DNA from: Tretioscincus oriximinensis
Taxonomy: Eukaryota; Chordata; Lepidosauria; Squamata; Gymnophthalmidae
Length of the DNA: 64,000 nucleotides
Direction of reading: 5' to 3'
NCBI GenBank assembly: GCA_022410635.1
Contig: JAJVDF010000786.1
Coordinates: 107,543-171,542, forward strand
Below the pieces are notes generated by a model that was not told the DNA's origin, made no database searches, and saw only the letters and a program-made list of their open reading frames with translations. Positions 11,452 through 25,600 of the stretch are shown piece by piece. A program made the position numbers and the translations under genes. Position 1 is the first letter of the stretch. The number at the start of each line of letters is the position of its first letter.

Positions 11452-14400
11452 CGGGATGGCCTCACTTAACTGCTTTAATATTACATGCTTGGCACTGAGT
11501 TATTATGTGCTGTAAGGGTAATCTGGGGTGCATAACCACTTTGGTACCCAGGCACACAATTCACCTCTTTCCACAACTTGCCTTTCAGCTTTCTTATCTT
11601 GCCTTGTCTCACAAGCCTTAAGAACAAACATTTGCTTTCCTGTCTGGTTCCTTAGTCTTTGCATAACCTCTACACTTCAAGTAATTTACATTTGATTTTA
11701 TATTTTCAACATTTCCTTCTAAACCTTTCACTCTCAGTTTACCTCTATTCAAACAACAATTGGGTTCACTTCAATTTCTTCTTTTCATTTTGTAGCTNTA
11801 CATTTTTAAAAAGTAGCTCAGAAGTGATTTAGAAGTAGTAGCTTGTGGTAGCTAGTGTACCTGGCCCACTTCTAATAAACATTTTGAGAAGAAGCATTAC
11901 AGAATGAATTTTCTGGATTATTGTGGATGACAAATGTGATCAGAACACCAGTATGTAGCAGTTACTGACTCTTTTATATCGTGTATGACTGCAACCTTAG
12001 AAGCAACAGCTTAAAATAAGCTGTCTGTTACGTAACATTAAGGTTGCCTTTAATCATAATAGAAAAGCCTGCTTGAATGCATCCCACAGGTAGTGCTGGC
12101 TGCCTTTGTATTCAACTTTTTTGCAGTTACCTTCAGAGAATAGTTTTTGGAAATGATTACTATTCATTGGGTAGGGAGCCTATTTCCTGCCTTTCTCTCT
12201 TCCCAGGCAGAAGATTTCCTATTCCTGTTTAGGAATGAGAAGTCTGATTACTATATTCTCTAGCCTTTCTAGGTTTTACAGTACTGACTGTTTCTCCTTC
12301 ACTGTGTTTGGATGAAAACATGTCACACAACATGTAAATTACAGAAAGGCAATAATACAGCACTTGCACTTTCTTCAGGAATAGTTCCATACTGCAGCAA
12401 TGATTATAGGCTACTTAAAAGCTGTCCATGCAACATATATTTAAGGTAAGTTTAAGAATGTTTTTGGAGTGATTGGGGAATAGNAAATTGAATGCCCTGT
12501 TCTTGCTAACTGCTTGGTTATTCTCCAGTCAAAGTTTAAAGAAAGTCCTAATCCATAATTTCTAGCACAGTGGGGAGAAGCAATCAATTCCACTTCAGAG
12601 ATGTTTTGTGTGTGTGTGATCACAGCCTTAAATCTGCTATCCTTAACATGGTCCCTTCCACTCACTTTCTTAGCTATTGCTCAATCATCCTTAGGTCCAT
12701 GCATGTAAATATAGTTTTGACCCATTTTTCTCAATATTACCTTTTGTCAAATGATAAACCACCCCCATTCTCAGTGTTATTCACTTATTGTTGCATTTCA
12801 ATGGCGATATCCACAGTACCACTCAAAGATGCAGTCTTACTTGGGAATTGCTCTAATGTTTATTAAACAATCAAAATGGATTTAATCTTTTCCAATATTT
12901 TTCCACTCATGTGAGCTTTTTTATTTGCTTTCTAAATTGCTCTTAGAATGAAGTCCTGACCTTCTGCCAAAATCAGAAGCTTCTGAACTCTACACCAGAA
13001 AGAACAAGACTTTGGTGCTTTGTGTGGGACTCCAGTTAACTCCTAATTGTGGTAATTTACATCAGAAATGAGACTTGGTGTACCACATTGAGCAAATCAT
13101 AGATTTGATTCATATAATGGTTAAAAAAGAAAGAAAGGGCTGTTTCTTCTTCCAAGACTAATTAGATTTGGAATATGATAGTGAACTTCATAGACTGGCC
13201 TTCTGATATCTGACAAAATATGATTATTCTAATTACTATCTAATAATATGAATCGATTATGGCAACTCTTTAATAAAACTATGGAATTTATATTTTTGTG
13301 AAACTTTGCCTGTTATTACTGTCTATTTACATTAATGGTCAATATAGCCAGGGGGTGAGCTTCTCACCTCATTTAAAGCTCTATATAGAACTAAGGCCCT
13401 TTTTGCAGTAGAGTCTATTTTGGGATATATCTTGGAATAGGAGTCTGTCATCTGCATGCCAGTGTATGCTATAGTAGACCCTATTTGGTAGCATGCAAAT
13501 GGCAAACCCCTCTTCTAAGGGCCAGAGTCATGAAATTGTACCTCCAGCTTTAGTTGTAGAGTAAGATTGTATCTATATGAACACTGAATACAACCACATG
13601 GAAAGATAGTAATATGGTTTAATTCATGAAGCCAGAATTAGAATGGATAGGAAATTTGTATGGAACCAATTGTGTATTATCCCAGCAATCAGATAAAAAT
13701 GTACAGGAGCTATTCAATGATAAATTGTACAATTAGTTTTCAATTAACAGCAATGTTATATAGTATTTGTCCTTAAAAGTTAGGCTTAGCTGAGAAGAAG
13801 CATGCAATTCAACTAACAGCTTATCAAACTTCCAGATTAATTGGATTCTTTGTGAGAAACAGCAATCAATTTATCTGAAAAGCAAAGCATTTTATATTTA
13901 GAGATCAACATCAAGTTCTTCCATTTTGACACTGCAATTAAAGCCAACTGGCCATTTCACATGAGCTGTTTTAATTATATGGTGGAGGAAAGGAAAATGG
14001 ATTCTTAAACGCATTGTGATATTTTTGTTAAATAGCATTGGGAAGAATAATGCTCTACACAAACCCAGTTAAAAAGCAAAAAAACCTAGCAAAAATAATA
14101 TAGAAATGCAAAGACGCATGTGCTAATTGTTTGCCTCCAACAAACTGTCATTTAAATTAGCAAAGCTTTTGAACATATTAGGGATATTTTGGAAACTACC
14201 AACTCTAAGCTANAGGCAAAGTATCAGAGTAAGAAAACTAACAGAATTTTCATTTTCTCTATAGAGTAAATTCAGAGGTAGATGCTGTCCATCAAAGATA
14301 CATTCTGAACCTCTGAACCCCTTGCTTGTCATAGTTCATTCCTGACGTGGTGAACTGCTGACACTTTAATGTAATGTCTGCACATCTGTTTTCACCATGT

Positions 14401-16540
14401 AATCAGGAACAGNTAAGTTTCTTTTGACTCATCATATGTAAAAAAGTGACATAGTATCGAAATACGTTCAGTCATCTATGTATCCTATAGACACAGCTTG
14501 TGGTGACAAAGCATTCCTTGTGGAAAAATCATATATCGATACATTCTTGTATTAAATATGTCATAGAAAGGTTTATTGCTAGGGAAGCAGCATTTACATG
14601 TCTACTTCCGCAAAGCTAGTTTTTCACTAGGACAATCTACCATGCTAAGTTATATGATGGAAGCTGTCCTTATTTTGCAATTTAGGCAACAATCTTTGAC
14701 CAGGTATTTTGGTAATAAGCACTGCTAGACGTGGCAGGTCTTACTATGGCTTCATTCACACGTGTGTTAAAAAAAGCTTAGAAGGGATAAGAGATGTTGC
14801 TCACTAGTGTTTCCATTCCATCTCTAACCCACATTAGAGGTTGCAAAATGCCCTTTCTGGTTTGTAATGTAGATTAGAAGTGGGATGGAATCAGTTGGCT
14901 GCAATGTGCTACCAGTGTCCNTTTCAATAAACAATAAACTTAGACTAAATTATAGCCAGCTTATTTATTCCTTCACAGATTATTATCTAACATACTTCCG
15001 GGTGAAAGGTGAACAAATCAGTCACCCACGTTTACTTCTAAAGCCAGAAAAATCCATGGTGCTCTCAAAACTTGAATAAGCAGCTGATGCTAATGATTTT
15101 AAATATTTTTATATCAATTCTATATGTGTTTTCGTGCAGTTTTGTAATGGTATGTTCAACTGATTAATCATTAAATGAAATCACTTAAATCTTATTTATT
15201 TCACTTTAAAATATATATTCCAGAATAAAAACACTCTTATGTGTGTCTTTTTCCAGAATATCCATGATTTATTTCCTACTATATAAAAAATGGAAGAAGT
15301 AAACACGCTTTTTAATGCGTGTAAATGCAACCCTTAAAAAGTTATACCTGGGATTATGCCATTATATACCAGCCCACTTTGTTACTGGTTTCATTCCTTT
15401 CTGTGATAGAACAAGTTATATAGCTGAAGATCCCACCTACTTCTAGTGGTCCAAACACTGTTGTAAACTGATGGAGCCTCTGTGGGCACAGTTTACATAA
15501 CAGTTTACATGCTCTTCTCAATGTAATTACCACTTATATTTAATGTTATCCTGAAACAACAACTACACATAAAACAAATGGTGCCATGTATTTTTTAAAG
15601 AACTATCCTGGAATCATTCAGGACGTGTTCGACATATAAAAACACAAGAATAGAAAATACCAAAGAAAATACTAAAGCACACGTTTGTAAGAACAGTTAC
15701 TTACGTAGTCAAAGTGACACTGTTCAACTACTGCAATATTTTCCTCATATGTAAAAAGACAACATTTAAGGAGTATTACCTTAGCAAGTATTACCTTGCA
15801 TACAAAATTATGCAATGTTCTTTTGGAATCATAAAAAAATTGTCTCCATGGATGNTTCTATGTAGTTTTCTTGCAAAAAATGCGGAGATTTATCTTTATC
15901 TTCTTTTGCAAGGTGTTATGAATTGAACTTCTGATCATCTGTTTTCTAGGCAGTTGTTCTACCGCTGAGCCTATGGCCACTTAAAAAAAATCACTTAATA
16001 GTTAAAGGCTAACATATGAAGGATTTGTATATCTTGCCTCCAGATAGATTTTGTTGTTGCTGCACAATCAAAGTTGTGAGTAAATGCTGGTACCAATAAT
16101 TGATTTAGGAATCTAATTGAACATGAATCTAATTTGCAGCTGTACGTTTGTCCTTAAAATTACATTAAAGTTGATTTTTTTTCACTAAAACAAAATTTGG
16201 AGCACATGTACACTCACATAAACAAATCTAGAAACAACCTAAGAGGAAGAGAAAGCCACACTTAACACATATGTTCACAAATGTAACCTTTTGTCAAGTA
16301 CAATCACAGCACCTTGCTTTTCTGTAGGAAAGGAGTACTTTGAGATTCTCTCTCTCAAAGGTTGTTGCATTTTCCATTCTTTTTACCTGTGCTGCTCTGA
16401 GGATTGGCAGGCAGTTCTTCCAAGCACATGTGATCAATCAGGTCACATTTTGATGATCACGNGCACCATGGAGTTTTACCTGGCCCTCTGTAAAGAGCAT
16501 AAAGTGCAATTTTGTCATCATTATTATAGGTTTCTTGAAT
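11452..16540. other. Region 3' of TRDN; no gene recognised
   Basis: Any TRDN 3' UTR would be at the right end of this stretch. A piece at 12,433-12,530 (tttttggagtgattggggaatag) resembles one at 56,710-56,810, a dispersed repeat. 13,395-13,540 is a degraded copy of the palindromic family described at 44,919. No supported ORF. Confidence 0.4.
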
Positions 16541-16686
16541 TTATTGTTTAGGTGACTTGGTCTTATGCCCAGAAGCCTTTGACTGTCCAGTCTTTGCTTT
16601 GTGGTCTTCAGCTGGTGTAACAGGGTATTTGGATGTATGCCCATTGTATCCATTTACGAAGACACATTGGTAATAGCGGACAGGCC
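16541..16686 (-). CDS. TRDN: TRDN terminal coding exon (C-terminus and stop)
   Basis: The acceptor AG is at 16687-16688, preceded (in transcript sense) by a pyrimidine-rich tract ending ccttgccag. The exon enters in phase 1; with the A that ends the upstream exon the first codon is AGG (Arg). It reads [15 protein letters not shown], then [11 protein letters not shown] and a Lys/Ser-rich end KTKSPKQ, stop TAA at 16541-16543. The QCV-x3-GYNG core with a single Cys followed by P-x-TPA is the part I recognise as the triadin C-terminus. The tail is more basic than I would expect in mammals. An AATAAA hexamer overlaps the stop codon (16540-16545). Confidence 0.9.
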
Positions 16687-19600
16687 CTGGCAAGGAAGGA
16701 AAAGAAAAAAGGATTTGAAATTGCAGTGTGATTACAATATGAATATGAGGAAACACAAAGTCTACCTTGTATTATGTTATCTTTCACATACATTGTGCTC
16801 TGATTTTCCCCACATAATTATAGAAGTCACTTCCAGATATTTCTTGTTTCTTTTATTCTTTCGCAATATTTTGGAATTAACATGTGTAGCCCAGATGGCC
16901 GAGCTAGCTCTTGCANTTACATGATGCACATATCTGGTTATCTTGTGGTGCAAAATAGCAGGAAGTGTACAATCATTGCATGCACAACCACCAGTATTTT
17001 GCAGATTGGCCTTCACATGCATTATGGTTGTTCCTAAAATGGTGGATTATGTGAGCAAACAGACTTTACCTTTCTGGAAAAATGTAATGTTTCCTTTGAA
17101 TTGTCTTGATCTGATACATGTATTTATTTGTAAATTTACATGTACTTATTTGTAAACATCTATTCCAGTCATAGCAACCAAGGTGGGGCTGGCATGTTCC
17201 AGGCCCAAATTAATCTCAGGTCACATCTCTTTTAGGTCAGGCCTGAGGGAAATCTAATTACCTGTGTGTGACCATAGCTTAGGTTTGGATTCCTTTACAA
17301 TGTGTCAGACGGGTTCTTGTCAAAGAAAGTTCAAAACAATCCTTATATATTTACAGGAAGTATTTAGATTTGACGCAAATACACACATAGGTTCAACAAG
17401 CTGTATGAAACAGTTCAATGGCTCCATGCCTTGCAAAAAGGTATAAAAATAAAGTCTATCTGACCGATTTTTTAAAAAAGCAAAGCCCACACCTTAGTAA
17501 AAGTGCCCCAGTTCTTTTCAGAAATGAATAGTGCAAATAACAAATAACAATTTACCTGTATATACTCAAGTATAAGCTGATCCATATATAAGCACCTACT
17601 TTTACCATAAAAAAACTGGGAAAACTTACTGACTCAAGTATAAGCCTAGGTGAGACCTCAGAATTGGAACCTGCCATCTACATGCAAGTGTGGACTTTAG
17701 CAGGCCCNTANGGCTGCCATAGTCTACACTGGAATGTGTGGATGGCCAAGATCTGCAGTGAGATACAGACCAGAATAAGGCTCTGTAAGGTCAGGACTTT
17801 AGTTGACTTAATACCCTGGCTGTCCCCACTGAGCCTTACTCAGGGCTTGATCTCAGAATTGGAGCCTGCCATCCCCATGCTAGTGTAGGCTATGGCAGCA
17901 TCCAAACGTGGATGCCATGCTCTTTCCAGACAGTCCTGAAAAAGGAAGGGGGGCTGCCCTGTCTGGGAAAAAGAGGAGACGGGGGGNGGGGGGGGGGGGN
18001 GAAAAAAAAAGTAAAAAAACCCACCGTTGGGCTTGTCTCCTCTCCGGTGTCTGGGCTGGGCCAGAGGTCCTCCTTCTCCTTGCTGCTCCTTCTTCCCTCC
18101 CTTCACCAGGCAGCAGCACAGGTAGAATAAGGAGTCCATGATGGAGATTTATTCATTCTCTAATCCCTTCTCCTCTCTTCAGTCACAACCACTTCAAGTT
18201 CAGCAGTGGCAGCAAAGCAAAAAAAAGCAAGAAGGAGGTTCCTGTGTTTAGGCCCTTACAGAGGGAATGATGAGACGAGGAGGGCTTTTTCAGCATAAAA
18301 AATGTGCTGAAAAACTAGGCTTATACTCGAGTATATGCAGCTGTATATACGCAAGTATAAGGCAACCCAGATATAAAGCTAGACACCTAATTTTACCACA
18401 AAAAACTGGGAAAAGTTATTGACTCGAGTATAAGGCAAGGGTGGGAAATGCAGTAGCTACTGGTAAATTTCAAAATAAAAATAGATACTAAAATAATTGG
18501 TTTACTTAATGCATCAATAGATTAAATGTTTTTGAATATTTATTTCAAAAAAAANCCAGTGAACTAGTTCATACATATTGACTAGAGTTCCCAGCATGCC
18601 CAACTGCAAGCACAATAATTGCTGTTTCACATTTTTCACATTTTTCATGCTGATGATGCCACTACTGCCAGCTTGGGCATTCAGGGTATTCAATAAATTC
18701 TTGCCATCATGAAAAAACAACACAGAAAAGCAGCAGAAATACAATTGACACTCATAAAGCTGGAAACAAAGATGCTGCCAGAAAATACTGGAAGCTGGTC
18801 ATTTGTTATTGTTAAACAACCAACCCAATTCAAAAGAAAAACCAGGCATACACCAGAAAAACAACCACAATTCCCTTAGAAAGCAGCCACAAAAAAATCT
18901 TAAAAACTCCTTAGAAAACCTCAAACTATAAATCCGTCAGTTATTTAATATGTATATCAATATAAAATGAACATATATAAATACAAGAATCTCCAATATA
19001 TAAAATGACAATTTGTAGTATCACTATCATTCATACATAAGTAGACAAAGCTTTTAGACCTTGTTGATTTAGACCCTGGCTGTCCCCAATAAAGATTCAG
19101 GGCTGGACCTCAGAATTGCAGCCTGCCATCCACATGTAACGGTGGACTTTAGCAGGCCCGTGGGGCTGCCATAGTCTGCACTGGCACGTGTGGATGGCCA
19201 AGATCTGTATTGAAATACAGCCCAGAATAAGGCTCAGTAGGGTCAGGACTTTAGATGATTTTAAGACCCTTTCCCCATTGAGCTTTATTCTGGACTGGAC
19301 CTCAGAACTGGAGCCTGCTATCCATATGCAAGGGTAGACTATGGCAGCCCCTGAATGTGGGTGGCCAAGCTCGTTCCAGACATTCCTGAAAAAGGAAAGG
19401 GGAGGCTGCCCTGGCTGGGAAAAAGTAGGAGACCTGCGTGGGGAGGGAGAATAAAAATTCACAGCTTGTTTTCTCCCTTGTCATCAGGGCTGGGCTGGAG
19501 GTCCTCCTCCTCCTTCTTGCTGCTGCTGAGGAAGAGAGGAGGGGTCAAGCCAAAGCCGGAAAGAGCCCCAAAGGGCAGTTCCCTCCCTTCGCCAGGCTGC

Positions 19601-22600
19601 AGCACTGGTAGAATAAGTGGCTGTGGGGTGGAGTCCTTGATGGAGGAAGATTTTTTCTTTCCCTAATCCCTCCTCCCACCTTCAGCCACGTGGAGTTAAG
19701 CAGCAGCAGGGAAGCAGAAACACAAGTAGGAGGTTCCTTCTAGGCTGAATGATGAGACCCGAGTATAAAATGAGGGGGGCTTTTTCAGCATTAAAAAATG
19801 TGCTGAAAAAACGTGCTCTGTACTTGAGTATATACAATATAGCATCAGAAAGCAAAGAANTAAGGAAGGAGAGTAAAAAGTTGACTTGAAACCCAACATT
19901 AAAAAAAACCTTTGATATCTTGGCAACCAGTCTTCCCAAAGATGCTTGGGAAGAAAGTTATGTCAAGCCAAGTCAGTGCACTAAAAAGCAGAGCCACCAC
20001 CTGGCCCACAAAGACCTATCTAGTTAAAACAAATTCTGGTGATTGGACTATAAGGAAAGCTAAGCACCAAAGAATTGATGCTTTTCAAATTATGATGATA
20101 GAAAAAATCATTGAGAGTTCCTTAGACAGAAAAAAAAAATCAGTAAAAATTAAAGGAAATGAACCATGACTGCTCACTGGAAGGACAAATACTGATGCTG
20201 AACCTCAAATACTTTGATCACATAATGAGACTCATTGGAAAACACCTTAATATTGGGAAAGATCAAAGGCAAAGAAGAATGGGATGGCTGGAAGATTAGA
20301 TGGATAGACAGTATCATAGGGACAACCAACATTAATTTGACCAGGCTTTTGGAGGCAATGGAAAACAGGGACACCTGATATACCATGGTCCATGGTGTCA
20401 TGAAGAGTTGGACATGACTGAACAGCAGCAATATGGCCACTGGTCAGATCAGTGGGATTTGTAATACAACAACCTATGCAAGAAAACCATTACTTTCCTA
20501 CACAATTTGCCATCCTCTTGCTCTTTCATTTGCTTAACGGCCACAAAACACAGTCAACACTTTAGACAGCCTTGTCAATCTAATGCTCATCACTATGTTT
20601 ACAAAACCGTTGGACTATTTTAAAATCCCGAGGAAGAGGATGAGTAAGAGCTACATTTCTGTGTACCAACAAGAAAGGTCAAAAACATTCCACATCAATG
20701 CTTTTCTCCACTTCATATGGCACTGCCTAGCAATGATATCAAATCTTTGTTAGAAATGTGAAAAATCATCCATTTTGAGAAAAAAAATTGGCCACTTTTC
20801 TGTCTCGAATGCACAATAAAAGAGGCCCGACATATACCAAACATAGACAGACATCTCTAATAGAAACTGATGGCTTGTAATTGAAGCACAGTATCATATG
20901 ACATTATGCTGGGAGGTATTTTGCCTTACTTTGGCTCATGGATGGATGGCTAATGCTGCTGAAGCACACCTCCTCCTCTCCAAGAACAGAGGTTAATCAG
21001 AGTGTGATTATATAAGACTTTGCATCTCTCTATTTGTATCACAAAGAGTCAAATTGCATCCAGCACCTCCGTAGAGGTTACTCAGGATATTCTTTGTTAC
21101 CTCTTTGAGAACATGCCTGATGAATGCACAAATGACTCTTACCATAATGTGGTAAACATTGCAACCAGACTATGATTATGTCTACATATGTTCAAATTAA
21201 ATAAAAATAGCTTTGATATGGTGGTCTACCAATGTTCTGATCCAGCTCTAAATTATTTATTTGCAACTTTATCCCTTCCTATACCTACAGTGAGTATACT
21301 CAAAACATGAACAATTCTTGAAATAGGACAGAGGAAGCTACGTTCTCAGACAAAAGGTCAGAGTAAAGAAATGTATCTTCATTAATGTCCATAGTTTGGG
21401 GGATACCATCAATAAGGCCCTATCCCACTCTTTTATCTGGTAAAGGTTGTGGTACAACTATGAGAATCTCTTCTGTGCATCATAAGCCGTGGACAGGTCG
21501 ATATGGAAGAAAACATTTCTGTAAATATTTATGCTCTTCCACCTCTTTAAAAGCCAATGGCCTGCCCATTTATCAAAGAGACAAATCACTACATCTTGTA
21601 CCCACTCTGTCCTACCTGCTAAATGGTTTTAATCAGCCAAGAAGGGCAAGATCATGTGGTAGGCAGAACCCCAGTAAGCAACTGGTCCACATCCTGAGGT
21701 CACAATAATTGAAACTGATAAACAGATCAGGTGGTCTTATGGATACTCCATTTAGATTATCCTAACTGTGTTATTGTATATTTTAAGAATCTGAGCAAAC
21801 TGATTCTGAGAAACTCAAAGTTTCTTGCAAATTTGTCACAGCGAATGCTACAAGGTCTTTTATCCTTGTTCTCTCAGCTTGATCATATGGCATGATCATA
21901 CAGTGGAATTGGAGATATAATTCATTTTTGACACGTTGTTTCTGATTCACAGTGAGATTTATCTATTCTATGCTCTAGCTTCCTGTTTCATTACTTGCAG
22001 TTCCATGGAATACTAGTAAGGAAGTCCCAGAGTACCTTAGATTCTAACAAGGAAAATATATGCAGCCTGAGATTTCATAGATAATGTACTTCTTCTGATG
22101 ACTCCATATCCGATAAAAGCTCATGTTACCTATCTTTTTCATGTTAATCAATAAGATGCTATTATCTCAGTGTTGCTGCAATATGTCAGTGTTGACTGCC
22201 CTGCCCATCCAATAATTCCAGAGAGAGACCAGAATCCCATCAGGAGAACCATTCATGCCTTGGGATTAGTATGGTAGGAGACAGCAAAATTTCTATCTGA
22301 TATTCCATTTTGATCTGCCCAGGAGTTCCAAGATGAGAATTACTGACATATGTATTATATTAGTTTTCTGGCTTTGTAGAATTAATTATAATATTGTTGA
22401 CAATCAGGCATGTATTTCCTTGTATAGGCAAATACCTAAGATGCTTTTTAGTAGGTAATACTTACTCGTCTTTGCTNCTTGTTTGCCTGTAAAGAAATAA
22501 AGGTTGATGTCAGTTGATGATCCAGTTTGCCAAGTAAGCTTTCTTTGCTCATTGTTCTGGCATTTAATTAAATTAATACTATTGAAAATGTTCAAATGTG

Positions 22601-25600
22601 ATCACACACNTACTTTTAAGACATCTTAAATCCTGAAGAATTGGATTGAAAATTGCATGGTGGAGGGGACGGGGTGGTGTTTCTTCCCCCCTGCTGTTTT
22701 CTGCTTTTCAAGTTTTGATGACTCAAGATGGTTTAAAGATTGTATGACTACAGCCCAAAAGGGATGATGGCTTGGGAGTGGAACTGCAGAATGGCTTTTC
22801 TGATAAGCAAACATCAAAAATCATAGAATTATAGAGTTGGAAGGGACCTGTAGGATCATCGGGTCGAACCCCTTGCTCAATGCAGGATTCATTAAACCGT
22901 CCCAGATAGCACAAATGTTAAAACCTCTAAAGCAAACACAAAATGTATTGTCATTTTCACCCTTGACACATGATAATTTATCATTTCAGAAAATGTGTCT
23001 TCTTTGAAAAGAATAAAGGTCAGATCTAAAGATTTCCACACTGCATTTTTAAAAACGATTTCAATATTTTCCAAACGTTAATCCAAAAGACAGCTCATTT
23101 CTGAANATGTAGCTGTTTTTCTGGTTTACATAAATGTTCTGGTTTACACAAATGATTCTAGAGCAGACTCTTCTGCAGCCCCTCAAATATGGCCAGAACT
23201 CTGTTCAATGTAATAGTGACTGGAATTCTATCCGTCTGAGCTTCTTTAAGGTGAACAAGAAATCCTGCAGAATATTTTTTGGAAGGTGGTACAGGTATAA
23301 CTTCATTATAAAGAACCCAATATAACAAAATTATTAGTATAAGAAACAAATCTGAAAGTCTCGTAAGAGTAATGTTGGGTATAATGAGTTTCATTATAAC
23401 AAAATTTCATTATAACAAATTCTGCTTCCCCCTTAGTGTTTGTTACAATGAGGCTTCATCTGTATTTAATGTATGGTGATTGGTTGGTACATTCCTTCTG
23501 GTTTTGGGGTTGGAACCTGGACATTTAGGTGATGGTAGGTGGGTCTTTTTTAACTTTCTGTGAATGTAATGTTAGCCTAAACTTATTTGTAAATATAAAT
23601 ATTATATTAACTTGAATATTAGGTAGCAAATACTATACGGTTACCAGATAACATCTGAGATATGGCTTTGGACCTTTAATACCTATAGAAGTGAAACATT
23701 TTAACCAGATGCAGCTTTTAATGCCTGCTGTACATGGGGATAAAATAATTTTTTCACAAACATTAAAGATATAAAATTCTACCCCAAATTTACTAGGGAG
23801 TCTAGTCACTCTCCTACATATTACAAACTGTGACAATAAAGATATGCATAGAAAGTATTCTTGTGTTCCAAAAAAGAGATCAAAGATTTTCCAAAAGGAA
23901 AATCATTACAAAAAAGGAAATTGTTACAAATAGTGGAATTTTTCAAATTGATTGGAATAGTTGTTTCTGAAATAGATCACCAAAATGGCAGAATAGTGCA
24001 AATCTAAATATTTTTACTCTTCATAAACTTCATTATATACTAATCAAATAAAAGACACTTTGCAATTCTTTCCCTTTTAAACAAAATATCTATTATTACC
24101 TGTAGTCACATTGTAATGGTGGTGGGTTTCTTTAATGGCTGGGACTGTTAGNAAAAACAGAAATATCTCTTTTAGCATGCAAGAGAAAGCTATTGACGCA
24201 ACGAACTCCTGCTAAATCCTTCCTCCAAGTACATCACCTATTGCTGATTAAGGACCCTTGCAAGATTACAGCTTAGCTTGTGGCCCAGAAATGTGGCCCA
24301 AATTGTGAAAGTAATGGATTTAGAATTCAATGATNTTTTAAATAACATTCACTACAATGATTAAAAAAGGAAGACCTTATATCTATGAAAGATTGTCATA
24401 TGCATAACAATGCCTTTCGTTTGAAAAAATATGCTAGGAAATTATAATATGATTGGATATTAAGACATGCCATTTCATTTTATATTTCCAAATCAATGAT
24501 AAAGTGCCATGATTCTAGAAATTTAATTTCATTTGGAAATGCTTTCTTGAATAAGTCAATACCATCTAAAATGTTTATGAAAGACATTCAATGTATTAAA
24601 AGTTCAATGTATTAAGGGAAATTCAAAATATTGTTAGAAGCAGTACATTTCATGTAGTTGGCATTCTTTGAAATTTTCTGTTTCTAATAATATATTGAAT
24701 AGCTTTAGTTTGGACTCATCAAAATGTGGGAAGATGATTTGAAAAAAAAATCCATTCACAGGAATACTAGGATTAAATACTGCACCCAGTATACCAGAGG
24801 AAAGCTATTTTGGCAGTTTAACTGGTTTCCTGGAATCTTCAAAAGCAAGGAATGTTCATAACCATCCTTTGGAGCATTTAGTAGTATAGATGCATTCCTT
24901 GCAGCTACCTCCACATGCCATTGATATCCAGTCTATCTGTGAATTCTCCATCTATTTGTAACAGATGTCATTGTTATAGTTGTAGCTGAATAATGTAGCT
25001 GAATCTGATTTAAGTGTAAAAAATCATGCATGGGATAGACAGGGTGAATAGAGAAAAAATGTTTTCTCTGTCCCGCAACACTAGGACCAGGGGGCACTCC
25101 TTAAAACTGTTGGGTAAAAAAGTGAGAACAGACAAAGGAAAGTATTTTTTCACCCAGAGGGTCATCNNNNNNNNNNNNNNNNNNNNNNNNNNNNNNNNNN
25201 NNNNNNNNNNNNNNNNNNNNNNNNNNNNNNNNNNNNNNNNNNNNNNNNNNNNNNNNNNNNNNNNNNNNNNNNNNNNNNNNNNNNNNNNNNNNNNNNNNNN
25301 NNNNNNNNNNNNNNNNNNNNNNNNNNNNNNNNNNNNNNNNNNNNNNNNNNNNNNNNNNNNNNNNNNNNNNNNNNNNNNNNNNNNNNNNNNNNNNNNNNNN
25401 NNNNNNNNNNNNNNNNNNNNNCTTATGTTCTTATGTAATGCAGACACACACAGACTACAGGGCTCGTAGTAGAAATCTGATCCACAATACCACAGATGAT
25501 ATGATTACAGAGTTTCTTAACTTGGAATATAGATACATGCAAAAAGCCCTTCGTATTCTTCTGGTGGACTTTGGTCTAGGATGCTATTTTGGAAATCCTT

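Noticed and set aside
17064..17110. Phase-1 open segment with a gtaaag donor near the terminal exon
   Set aside because: The acceptor has no pyrimidine tract and the peptide is not charged like triadin's.
17840..18141. Several overlapping open frames on both strands
   Set aside because: They arise from a G-rich tract and a repeat copy (composite copy A).
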